DNA of 64,000 nucleotides from Faecalicatena contorta (lineage in GTDB: Bacteria > Bacillota > Clostridia > Lachnospirales > Lachnospiraceae): NCBI RefSeq assembly GCF_021531895.1, contig NZ_JAFBIX010000006.1, positions 44,815 through 108,814 on the forward strand, in the 5' to 3' direction. The stretch's first letter is position 1. Every line of letters starts with the position of its first letter. A program made the translations under genes and the position numbers. The notes under the pieces were generated by a model that did no database searches, was not told the DNA's origin, and saw nothing but the letters and a program-made list of their open reading frames with translations. Below, piece after piece: positions 35,830 through 43,079 of the stretch.

Positions 35830-35874
35830 ACGGTGTACATCGGCCACATGATTTTGCTGATGGCACCGTTTTTT
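35830..35874 (+). terminator. Leader intrinsic terminator / attenuator before the ABC operon
   Basis: ACGGTG (35830-35835) pairs with CACCGT (35864-35869) and CATCGG (35838-35843) with CTGATG (35857-35862), followed by a run of T to 35874. It lies between the promoter and the ATPase start, so it should limit read-through unless antitermination occurs. AGGAG and a TTG just upstream could start an 8-codon leader peptide containing CGA CGG. Confidence 0.6.
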
Positions 35875-35916
35875 GCTACTGGAATTTTAATTAAAACAGA
35901 TGAATGGGGAAAGAAT

Positions 35917-36663
35917 ATGGACAACAAAAAAAGACCATTTCTAGAGACAAAAGAGATATATAAGAGTTTCGGACATGTTCAGGCCCTTCGAGGTGTTTCT
36001 ATGAATGCTTATGAAGGGGAGGTTCTGGCTATTGTCGGTGATAATGGCGCTGGAAAGTCCACGTTGATCAAAATATTATCTGGTGTTTTGCATCCGGACA
36101 GTGGATTGGTTCGAATAGACGGTAAAGAGTATCAAGATCTTACACCCAGAAAAGCAATCGAGGCGGGAGTATCGACGGTCTATCAAGACCTGGCACTTGG
36201 AAATACTATGGATGTGGCATCTAATCTGTTCTTGGGAAGTGAATTGACAAAATATGGGTTTCTCAAAAAGAAGAAAATGAATGAAGAAGCCAAGAAGTTA
36301 TTAAATAGTCTGGATATACAGATTCCAGATGTAACAGTTCCGGTTGGGAACCTAAGTGGCGGACAGAGACAAGGAGTAGCGGTTGCAAGGCTGGTACATA
36401 ACGGGGGTAAATTGTTGATATTTGATGAACCTACGGCTGCGATGGGATTAAATGAATCCAATGCTGTTCTAAAGTTAATCAAAAAGCTTGCAGGAGAAGG
36501 ATTTACCGTAATTATTATCAGTCATAATCTGCCTCAGGTATTCTATATATCGGACAGAATCTGCGTGATGCGTCAAGGAAAGGTAATTAAAGAATTGAAG
36601 ACGCAGGATACGACAATGGATGAGGTTGTTTCTATGATTACAGGGGCAATTACAACAGATTAG
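35917..36663 (+). CDS. Sugar ABC transporter ATP-binding protein (single NBD, FrcA type)
   Basis: ATPase of 248 residues with one nucleotide-binding domain: Walker A GDNGAGKST, signature LSGGQRQGV, Walker B LLIFDEPT, switch His in ISHNLPQV. Ribose-type importers normally carry a fused double ATPase of about 500 residues (RbsA); the single-domain form is that of fructose-type FrcA. The ATG at 35917 follows GGGGAAAG and begins the family similarity. The frame is open upstream through the leader hairpin, but that hydrophobic stretch is not part of the family. First gene of the import operon. Confidence 0.92.
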   Translation: MDNKKRPFLETKEIYKSFGHVQALRGVSMNAYEGEVLAIVGDNGAGKSTLIKILSGVLHPDSGLVRIDGKEYQDLTPRKAIEAGVSTVYQDLALGNTMDVASNLFLGSELTKYGFLKKKKMNEEAKKLLNSLDIQIPDVTVPVGNLSGGQRQGVAVARLVHNGGKLLIFDEPTAAMGLNESNAVLKLIKKLAGEGFTVIIISHNLPQVFYISDRICVMRQGKVIKELKTQDTTMDEVVSMITGAITTD

Positions 36664-36675
36664 TGAGGGATAGAC

Positions 36676-37626
36676 GTGAAGAAAAAAAGATTACAGGATT
36701 GTTCATATACTCTCATTTTGCTGGGAGTTTTGGTATTAGTGGTAGGAGTACTTGCATTAGCTTCCCCGTATTTTTTCACCTGGAAGAACTGTAGAAATAT
36801 TTTGAATCAGTCAGCGATATATCTTGTACTTTCTGTTGGCATGACCTTAGTTATTTCTGCTGGACAGATCGATCTGTCTGTAGGTGCAATCATAGGGTTT
36901 GCCGGGATGAGTATGGGGATGTTGATTAAAGCTGGAATGTCAGCACCGCTGGCTATTTTTTTCGGACTTTTGATTTCTTTTTTGATCGGGATGCTCAATG
37001 GAATGTTGATTGCATATGGAAAGATTAATTCTTTTATTGTAACACTTAGTACGATGACGATTATGCGAGGAATCATATTGATTCTGACAAACTCTAATTC
37101 GATTTTTGGTTTTGGAAAAGTATTTACTTTTATCGGCAGCGGGAAGATTGGTCCAGTTAATATGCCGATTGTAATTTCTTTGATTATTGCTGCTTTTGGG
37201 GCAATGCTCCTTCATAAAACACGTTTTGGAAATTATTGTCTGTTCATTGGTTCAAACGAGATCGCACTAAATCGTTCAGGTGTTAATGTAAAAAGGTATA
37301 AAGTAATGATTTTTTCTTTGTGTGGTCTTTGTGCTGGAATTGCAGGGTTGATCGTGACTTCAAGATTGAATTCTGCCGAGCCTCTGGCAGGACAAGGATA
37401 TGAAATGGATGCTATTGCAGCAACAATTCTAGGCGGAACAAGTATGCAAGGTGGTAAGGGCAGCGTGACCGGAACAATTATAGCATGCTTTATTCTGAAT
37501 ATTATGAAGAATGGTCTTACACTTCTGTCAATTTCCTCACATTATCAGGAGATCCTGACAGGATTGATATTGTTGATTTCAGTTTTGATATCAGAAAGTC
37601 GTCAAAGAAAGAAAAGTGAGGTATAA
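36676..37626 (+). CDS. Sugar ABC transporter permease (RbsC/FrcC family)
   Basis: Membrane protein of 316 residues with about 8-10 helices, BPD_transp_2 family. It shows the typical AGQIDLSVGAIIG motif and the coupling motif ILGGTSMQGGKGSVTGT. It starts with GTG (GAGGGATAGAC upstream) 13 bases after the ATPase. Together with the ATPase and the binding protein downstream it forms a complete carbohydrate/nucleoside uptake (CUT2-like) importer. Confidence 0.93.
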   Translation: MKKKRLQDCSYTLILLGVLVLVVGVLALASPYFFTWKNCRNILNQSAIYLVLSVGMTLVISAGQIDLSVGAIIGFAGMSMGMLIKAGMSAPLAIFFGLLISFLIGMLNGMLIAYGKINSFIVTLSTMTIMRGIILILTNSNSIFGFGKVFTFIGSGKIGPVNMPIVISLIIAAFGAMLLHKTRFGNYCLFIGSNEIALNRSGVNVKRYKVMIFSLCGLCAGIAGLIVTSRLNSAEPLAGQGYEMDAIAATILGGTSMQGGKGSVTGTIIACFILNIMKNGLTLLSISSHYQEILTGLILLISVLISESRQRKKSEV

Positions 37627-37631
37627 AAAGT

Positions 37632-38570
37632 ATGAAATTATTATCATTGGGTGCGATTGCAATGGATATTGTCATCAATAGCCATGAACTTCCGAAAGAT
37701 GACGGATTTGCATTGATTCAGCATGAAGAAATGCTCCCGGGAGGAAGTGCTTCTAATGTGTCTGTATCTGCTGCACATCTTGGAATGGAAGTTTATCAGA
37801 CAGGAAAAATAGGGGATGATAATGTCGGAGAGAAATTTATTCGTACTCTTGTAGCTGATGGTGTGGATAAGCGGTATATTGTTACAAAGGAAAATGGAAC
37901 TACGCTTCATACTTACATTCTGACGGCGCCGGGAGGAAAGCATTGTATTTTTGCAAATAAAGGTGACAGTGTATGGACACTTGTGCCAGAAGAATTGCCG
38001 GAGAATATTATGGATGATATGGATGTGTTTTATAATGATATGTTTTCTCCGAAGGCGGCAATCTGGCTTGCGAAAAAGGCAAAAGAGCAGGGAAAACCAG
38101 TACTCTATAATATGCAGTGTGTGCCTTCATTTATGGAAATGTGCGGTACGTCACAGAGAGATATTGATGAGATGATGGGGATTTGTAATGTTTTTGTCAG
38201 TGGAAGAGATGGTTATTTTGAACTGACGGGAGAAAAGGATTATCGTAAAGCGATGAAGATTGTGCAGGAAAAGTACCATGTACAGGAGGGAGTCATCTGT
38301 ACGGCTGGTGGAGAAGGTGCTGTATGGTATGATGGAAATGAGTATGAAGCGTCTGCATATAAGATAGATCCGGTAGATACAACAGGAGCCGGGGATTGCT
38401 TTTTGGGAGGTCTTCTCTATGCTTATTTTTCAGAGAAAATGGACAAGAAATCAGCACTTGAATTTTCCAATGCATCCGCAGCAGTGAAATGTCTGCAGGC
38501 AGGGCCCAGAAGCCGAGCGGATGTAAAAACTATTTTAGAATTTAAAGATTCTCAATGTAAGAATCTTTAA
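37632..38570 (+). CDS. PfkB family carbohydrate/nucleoside kinase
   Basis: Cytosolic kinase of 312 residues. The substrate-binding GG is in MLPGGSASNVSVSAAHLG, and the ATP/catalytic motif is DTTGAGDCFLGG with the catalytic Asp. The family includes ribokinase, adenosine kinase, fructokinase and pseudouridine kinase (PsuK). Because it sits between the importer genes and glycosidase-type genes, a nucleoside or ribosyl compound is the likely substrate, phosphorylated at the 5' position. That is inference. It follows the permease by 5 bases. Confidence 0.92.
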   Translation: MKLLSLGAIAMDIVINSHELPKDDGFALIQHEEMLPGGSASNVSVSAAHLGMEVYQTGKIGDDNVGEKFIRTLVADGVDKRYIVTKENGTTLHTYILTAPGGKHCIFANKGDSVWTLVPEELPENIMDDMDVFYNDMFSPKAAIWLAKKAKEQGKPVLYNMQCVPSFMEMCGTSQRDIDEMMGICNVFVSGRDGYFELTGEKDYRKAMKIVQEKYHVQEGVICTAGGEGAVWYDGNEYEASAYKIDPVDTTGAGDCFLGGLLYAYFSEKMDKKSALEFSNASAAVKCLQAGPRSRADVKTILEFKDSQCKNL

Positions 38571-38608
38571 ATATAGTATCTATATTATTTCATAAGGAGG
38601 AGATATTT

Positions 38609-39709
38609 ATGAAAAAAAAGATTCTCAGCATACTGCTTTGTACAGCAATGGTTGCAACTATGGCAGTAGGATGCGGTTCATCTTCTGAGGAGGAAAGTAC
38701 AGAAGATACTGCGACAGAAGAAACTACAGAAGAAGAGGACAAAGCTGACGATGCTTCAGAGGCAGAAACAGAGTTTACAAAGGCTTTGGCACAGGTTGAT
38801 GAAGATCTTGCACCGCTGCCGGAGAAAGACACAGGTAAGAAACTGGCAGCAATTGAAAGTACATTATCTAACTCTTTCTGGACAGTTATGCAGGAAGGTT
38901 ATGAAGAAACAGCAGAAGAATTTGGTGTAACGATTGATGTGCAAGCTACAGATTCTGATACAGATACAGCCGGACAGTTAGATATCCTGAATAATATGCT
39001 TGTAAAAGATTATGAAGCAATTGCAGTTTCTCCATTAACTGAAGATTGTTTGATTTCTGGTATTGTTGCAGCAAATCAGGAGGATGTGAAGATTATTACA
39101 ACAGGAAATCAGGTAAATGAAGATGCTCTCGAAGAAGCTGGAGGAAAACTTGACGCTAAAATTACGGTAGATTTTTATAATCAGGGTGTTATGGGAGCAC
39201 AGTATATTATTGATAAGACTGGTGGAGAAGGTAAAGTTGCAGTCATCGCTGGTAACGAAGGTGGAACCCAGGCAGATGCACGCCGAGACGGTGCAAAAGA
39301 TACTTTTGAAGATGCAGGAATGGATGTTGTTGCAGTGGAGCAGTGCGATTTTGATGCTCAGAAAGCTTACGATGCAACGACAGCAATCATTGAAGCAAAT
39401 CCTGATATTGTAGGTATCGCTTGTGCAAATGATGATATGGCACTTGGTGTAGTTCGTGCATTGGAAGAAAAAGATATGAAAGATAAAGTTACAGTTGTTG
39501 GTGTTGACTTTACAGAAGAAGCTAAGGCAGCAATCGAGGAAGGTACATATGATGCAACAGTTGCAATGTCTCCATATCTGATGGGAAGAGAAGGCGTTAT
39601 TATTATGCTGAAAGCATTAGAGGGACAGGATGTATCTGAAGTAGGAGACAGTACACCAATGGTACTTGTTGATTCTACAAATGTAGACCAGATGTCAGAC
39701 TGGCATTAA
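38609..39709 (+). CDS. Sugar/nucleoside ABC transporter substrate-binding lipoprotein
   Basis: Protein of 366 residues. A lipoprotein signal peptide ends in MAVGCGSS, with acylated Cys at residue 22. A Ser/Thr/Glu-rich tether (about 25-55) leads to a type I periplasmic-binding fold (peripla_BP_4; RbsB-like: LAAIESTLSNSFWTVMQEGYEE, IACANDDMALGVVRAL). It captures the substrate outside the membrane. The ribosome site AAGGAGGAG is very strong. A T-rich terminator immediately downstream would make this gene more abundantly transcribed than the catabolic genes that follow. Confidence 0.93.
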   Translation: MKKKILSILLCTAMVATMAVGCGSSSEEESTEDTATEETTEEEDKADDASEAETEFTKALAQVDEDLAPLPEKDTGKKLAAIESTLSNSFWTVMQEGYEETAEEFGVTIDVQATDSDTDTAGQLDILNNMLVKDYEAIAVSPLTEDCLISGIVAANQEDVKIITTGNQVNEDALEEAGGKLDAKITVDFYNQGVMGAQYIIDKTGGEGKVAVIAGNEGGTQADARRDGAKDTFEDAGMDVVAVEQCDFDAQKAYDATTAIIEANPDIVGIACANDDMALGVVRALEEKDMKDKVTVVGVDFTEEAKAAIEEGTYDATVAMSPYLMGREGVIIMLKALEGQDVSEVGDSTPMVLVDSTNVDQMSDWH

Positions 39710-39745
39710 TTAAGAACCTGTGTTATAGTAATTATTGGTAAAAGA

Positions 39746-39774
39746 GGGAGATGTATCTGACATCTCCCTTTTTT
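39746..39774 (+). terminator. Intercistronic intrinsic terminator after the binding-protein gene
   Basis: GGGAGATGT (39746-39754) pairs perfectly with ACATCTCCC (39760-39768), followed by T6. The operon continues 20 bases later, so this is probably a partial terminator that sets expression ratios. Confidence 0.85.
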
Positions 39775-39794
39775 GCAAGAATGGAGGTTGTAAA

Positions 39795-40838
39795 ATGTAT
39801 AATCGAATATTGGGAGGACTGATTGGTGCAGGTGCCGGGGATGCGATGGGAGCGGCTACTGAGGCGAGAACGACTGAACAGATACTTGAGTATTTTGGAC
39901 ATGAAGTTACAGATTTTGAGACACCGCCGATGGATACATTTGGAGCTGGGAATGTCCCGGGACAATTGACGGATGATTTCAGTTCGGCCTATTTTGTGGC
40001 AAGACATATTGCAGATCATGATGGTATTGTAACAGAAAAGATTGTACAAGAGGCAATGATTGAATGGTCTGAACATAAAGAGTTTTTTGACCGTTTTGCA
40101 GGTCCTACCACAAGACTTGCAATTCGGAAGTATAAAGGAGAAAAGATTGAAAAACCAAAGGGCGTTCAGCTTGTGACAAGACAAGCAACTAATGGAGCGG
40201 CTATGAAGATATCGCCAATAGGTCTGATAAATGCTGGAAATGTGGAGGGAGCTATTCGTGATGCTGTAACAGTTACAATGGTGACTCATGATAATTACCT
40301 CGCAATATCCGGCGGATGTGCGGTGGCAGCAGCAGTCAGCCGTGCAGTGATGCCAGATGCAGATGTATATAATATCCTTCAGGCAGGGCTTTATGGCGCA
40401 AAGGAAGGGGAATATATAGGACGGGAGATTGCAAGGGATGTTGCAGGTCCTTCTGTAGTCAAAAGAATGGAGATGGCGATTGATATAGGATTAGGCAGAG
40501 GAACTCCTGAAGAAAAGATGATTGAGCTTGGGCACCGGATAGGAGCCGGACTTCATGTGGCGGAAGCAATTCCGTGTGCATTTGGATTCTTTGCAGCGAA
40601 TCAGGGAGATGCCTTGGGAAGTATTATTGGTGCAGTAAATGTCGGATATGATACGGATACGATTGCAACAATGGCAGGAGCAATGGCAGGAGCATTTCAG
40701 GGAGCAGATAAATATCCGAAACATTTTCTTCCTGTTCTGGAAGAGGTCAATCATTTGGAAATTACAAAACTTGCAGAAGACATTACAAGGATTGTAGATA
40801 AAAAAGGTTACAGATTGGGAAGGAGGAGAACTAGATGA
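39795..40838 (+). CDS. ADP-ribosylglycohydrolase-family protein 1 (metal site intact)
   Basis: Protein of 347 residues of the ADP_ribosyl_GH (DraG/ARH) fold. It begins GGLIGAGAGDAMGAATEA. The two magnesium-binding motifs are present: Thr59-Asp60-Asp61 (QLTDDFS) and Asp286-x-Asp288 (YDTDTIATMAG), so it can be catalytically active. Relatives remove ADP-ribose from proteins, but many bacterial ones sit in carbohydrate operons with PfkB kinases and act on small ribosides. The ATG at 39795 follows GGAGG; upstream in-frame codons run through the terminator. It overlaps the next gene (ATGA). Confidence 0.9.
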   Translation: MYNRILGGLIGAGAGDAMGAATEARTTEQILEYFGHEVTDFETPPMDTFGAGNVPGQLTDDFSSAYFVARHIADHDGIVTEKIVQEAMIEWSEHKEFFDRFAGPTTRLAIRKYKGEKIEKPKGVQLVTRQATNGAAMKISPIGLINAGNVEGAIRDAVTVTMVTHDNYLAISGGCAVAAAVSRAVMPDADVYNILQAGLYGAKEGEYIGREIARDVAGPSVVKRMEMAIDIGLGRGTPEEKMIELGHRIGAGLHVAEAIPCAFGFFAANQGDALGSIIGAVNVGYDTDTIATMAGAMAGAFQGADKYPKHFLPVLEEVNHLEITKLAEDITRIVDKKGYRLGRRRTR

Positions 40839-41875
40839 ATCAGAAAATACTGGGAAGTATTCTTGGGGCAGCAGTAGGAGATGCTATGGGAGCAGCCACA
40901 GAGACAAAGTCAGCCAGACAGATTCAGAAGATTTTCGGAGGACGTGTGGAAGAATTTAAAACTCCTCCAGAAGATGTCCTGGCCAGGGGAAGAAAGGCAG
41001 GGCAGGTGACAGATGCTTTCAGTATCCCTTATATTCTGACGGAACATCTAATTGATGAAAAAGGACAAGCTTCAAAAAAATTAGGAGAAGAGGCCCTGAT
41101 AGAATGGGGTAAAACAGAATATTTTGAGCCATTTGCTGGAATGACAACAAGAAATGTAGTGAATCGTCTGAATCAAAATGATAAAATGGATATGTGGTCT
41201 TATATCGGACATCTTGGCAATAAGTTGTATAAAGGTCATTATTATGCACTTTCTTCTAATGGTGCAGCAAGTAAAGCATATCCGGAAGGGCTTTTTAGCA
41301 ATGGAGACATAGAAAAAGCAATTTGTGATACAGTAGAGATTACGATGTCTTCACATGATGACCCTTATAGTATATCCGGAGCATGTGCTATAGCAGCGGC
41401 GGTCAGCAAGGCAACGAAAGAAAATACATCAGTATATGAGATTATTAAGGCGGCTCATTATGGAAGTATAAAAGGTGAAGAACTTGCAAGGAAAAGAGAT
41501 GATATCTGGACTTATCCAGGGCCGTCAGTCACTAAGAGAATCGAGATGGCAGTTCAGATTGTCATGCACTGCGGAAGTAATCCAAATGTGATTCAGGATC
41601 TGGGAGAAAGAATTGGCAGTGGCCCGGCGATTGCTGAAACAGTTCCAACTGCACTTGGAATCTTTATAGCAAATCAGGGAAAAACGATGCCAAGTATTTA
41701 CGATGCTGTAAATATCGGAGATGAGACTTGTGCGGTCGCATGCATTGTAGGTGCGGTCGCAGGTGCATATAATGGTGCAGACAGTATTACAGAAGGTTAT
41801 CTGGATATTATTGAAGAAAAAAATCGGATGAATCTAAAGCGTCAGGCACAGGAAATTGAAAAACTATGGAAATAA
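40835..41875 (+). CDS. ADP-ribosylglycohydrolase-family protein 2 (metal-site degenerate)
   Basis: Protein of 346 residues, paralogous along its whole length to the gene before it (GSILGAAVGDAMGAATET at the start). The metal motifs are altered: TDD has become Thr59-Asp60-Ala61 (QVTDAFS), and DTD has become Glu297-Thr298-Cys299 (IGDETCAVACIVG). A loss of the second Asp in each motif would be expected to abolish the usual dinuclear magnesium site. Overlapping start and stop codons indicate coupled synthesis, so it may be the non-catalytic half of a heterodimer, or a binding or regulatory pseudoenzyme. Confidence 0.88.
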   Translation: MNQKILGSILGAAVGDAMGAATETKSARQIQKIFGGRVEEFKTPPEDVLARGRKAGQVTDAFSIPYILTEHLIDEKGQASKKLGEEALIEWGKTEYFEPFAGMTTRNVVNRLNQNDKMDMWSYIGHLGNKLYKGHYYALSSNGAASKAYPEGLFSNGDIEKAICDTVEITMSSHDDPYSISGACAIAAAVSKATKENTSVYEIIKAAHYGSIKGEELARKRDDIWTYPGPSVTKRIEMAVQIVMHCGSNPNVIQDLGERIGSGPAIAETVPTALGIFIANQGKTMPSIYDAVNIGDETCAVACIVGAVAGAYNGADSITEGYLDIIEEKNRMNLKRQAQEIEKLWK

Positions 41876-41894
41876 AGATATATGAGGATGCATT

Positions 41895-42659
41895 ATGAGT
41901 GAATATCTGATAGAGTCAGCACTTCTGACCCATGGATTGAAGAGTATTACAAATGAGATGCTTCTTAGTGTCTGGAAAAAGAGAGAAAAAAGAATTGTAT
42001 GGATGGAATCAGGAAAGATTCAGACGGGGGAAATACAGGAATACTGCACATTTCGGGAAAAATCGCAGTATTATGCAAGAATTAATTACCAGAATTTTCA
42101 ACATTTCCAAAGGGAAAAGAAATCGGGGATATTGACGGCATCTGGAACCATGAAGGCGTGTGAGATTCTGGGGATTCCGCTGGCGGTAACCTGTGGGATG
42201 GGCGGATTAATGCAAGGACAGCATAAAGAAGACTGTCATGATATTTTGGCGTTAGCAGAAAGTACAGTATCTCTTGTGGCAGTGTCTCCGAAAGATATGT
42301 TTGACCTGAAAGTTACATTAGATGGTATCAAATCAGAAGGAATTCAGATTCTTGGATATGATACAGATGTCTGTAGTGGATATATGTTCCGAAATAATGC
42401 GATTCCGCTTTCCAGAATCTGGAAGAAGGAACCATTATATCCGAAGACACTTTACCTGAGAGAAATTCCAGATGAGAAGCGTATAAAAAATCATCAGATT
42501 TTAGAAAAGGCATGCGCTTATGGAATAGAAAGAGAAAAAGAAGGTCATTATTATCATCCGGCTGTTAATGCAAAAATAGACGAATTGACCAATGGAAAAT
42601 CATCAAAAATACAGTTGGAGGCATTGATTAAAAATATAGAATGGGCAGAAAAGCTATAA
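41895..42659 (+). CDS. Divergent pseudouridine-5'-phosphate glycosidase (PsuG/IndA) family protein
   Basis: Protein of 254 residues, shorter than PsuG (about 310). Similarity is recognisable in ESALLTHGL (catalytic Glu context), ASGTMKACEILGIPLAVTCGMGGLMQGQ (the PsuG TTVAATM...FATGGIGGVHRG region), HDILALAES (metal-binding Asp context) and SPKDMFDLKVTLDGIKSEGIQILGYDTD (catalytic Lys context). PsuG cleaves the C-glycosidic bond of pseudouridine 5'-phosphate. After this the protein diverges (no FPAFY motif). Paired with a PfkB kinase, it suggests breakdown of a phosphorylated C- or N-riboside. Last gene of the operon. Confidence 0.75.
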   Translation: MSEYLIESALLTHGLKSITNEMLLSVWKKREKRIVWMESGKIQTGEIQEYCTFREKSQYYARINYQNFQHFQREKKSGILTASGTMKACEILGIPLAVTCGMGGLMQGQHKEDCHDILALAESTVSLVAVSPKDMFDLKVTLDGIKSEGIQILGYDTDVCSGYMFRNNAIPLSRIWKKEPLYPKTLYLREIPDEKRIKNHQILEKACAYGIEREKEGHYYHPAVNAKIDELTNGKSSKIQLEALIKNIEWAEKL

Positions 42660-42661
42660 TG

Positions 42662-42704
42662 AAAGACATCTAGAATTACAAAAGTAGTTCTGGATGTCTT
42701 TTTT
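42662..42704 (+). terminator. Intrinsic terminator at the end of the ribosyl-compound operon
   Basis: AAAGACATCTAGAA (42662-42675) pairs with TTCTGGATGTCTTT (42688-42701) with one wobble, followed by a T run to 42704. Confidence 0.92.
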
Positions 42705-42715
42705 GATAAATTTTA

Positions 42716-42995
42716 CTCCCAGTTCGATGGCTGAACCGGATATTTTTCGCATTGTCTTGCTGCACGCATATAAGCATCGATATTTTCAAGAGGAGCTTTG
42801 ACCGGAATATCACATCCGGGAGCGATGGTGAACCACGTGGGTTATCCCAACATTTAGCGAAACAATCTTTGACTGCCCGTTCGATGGAAGCCGGTAGTTA
42901 ACGCTAAGGCCATCCTGTCCAAAACGTCTGTAACTTTCCATCAGCCAGTGTACGCGGAATTTAACTTCTGTAAAGGCTTCATCATATCGATAGAA
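42716..42995 (-). pseudogene. Decayed C-terminal fragment of a uroporphyrinogen decarboxylase-family gene
   Basis: On the minus strand the last ~35 codons read FTIAPGCDIPVKAPLENIDAY and end ARQCEKYPVQPSNWE-stop, which is the C-terminus of URO-D/corrinoid methyltransferase-type proteins. Upstream in other frames lie WLMESYRRFGQDGLSV and LPASIERAVKDCFAKCWDNP, which join naturally into one protein if at least two frameshifts are undone. The 5' two thirds are missing. No start or ribosome site. The fragment fills the 420-bp gap between the PsuG-like gene and the MATE gene. Confidence 0.65.
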
Positions 42996-43079
42996 TATTT
43001 TTAAAATTCCTATATTTCTTTTGTGTCTTATGTTACAATCTTTACTGGATGTATCAAATGAGAAGAGGATAGAGAGGTT

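Noticed and set aside
35788..35916. N-terminal extension of the ABC ATPase frame
   Set aside because: It runs through the leader hairpin and T tract, encodes a hydrophobic stretch foreign to the family, and the ATG at 35917 has a better ribosome site.
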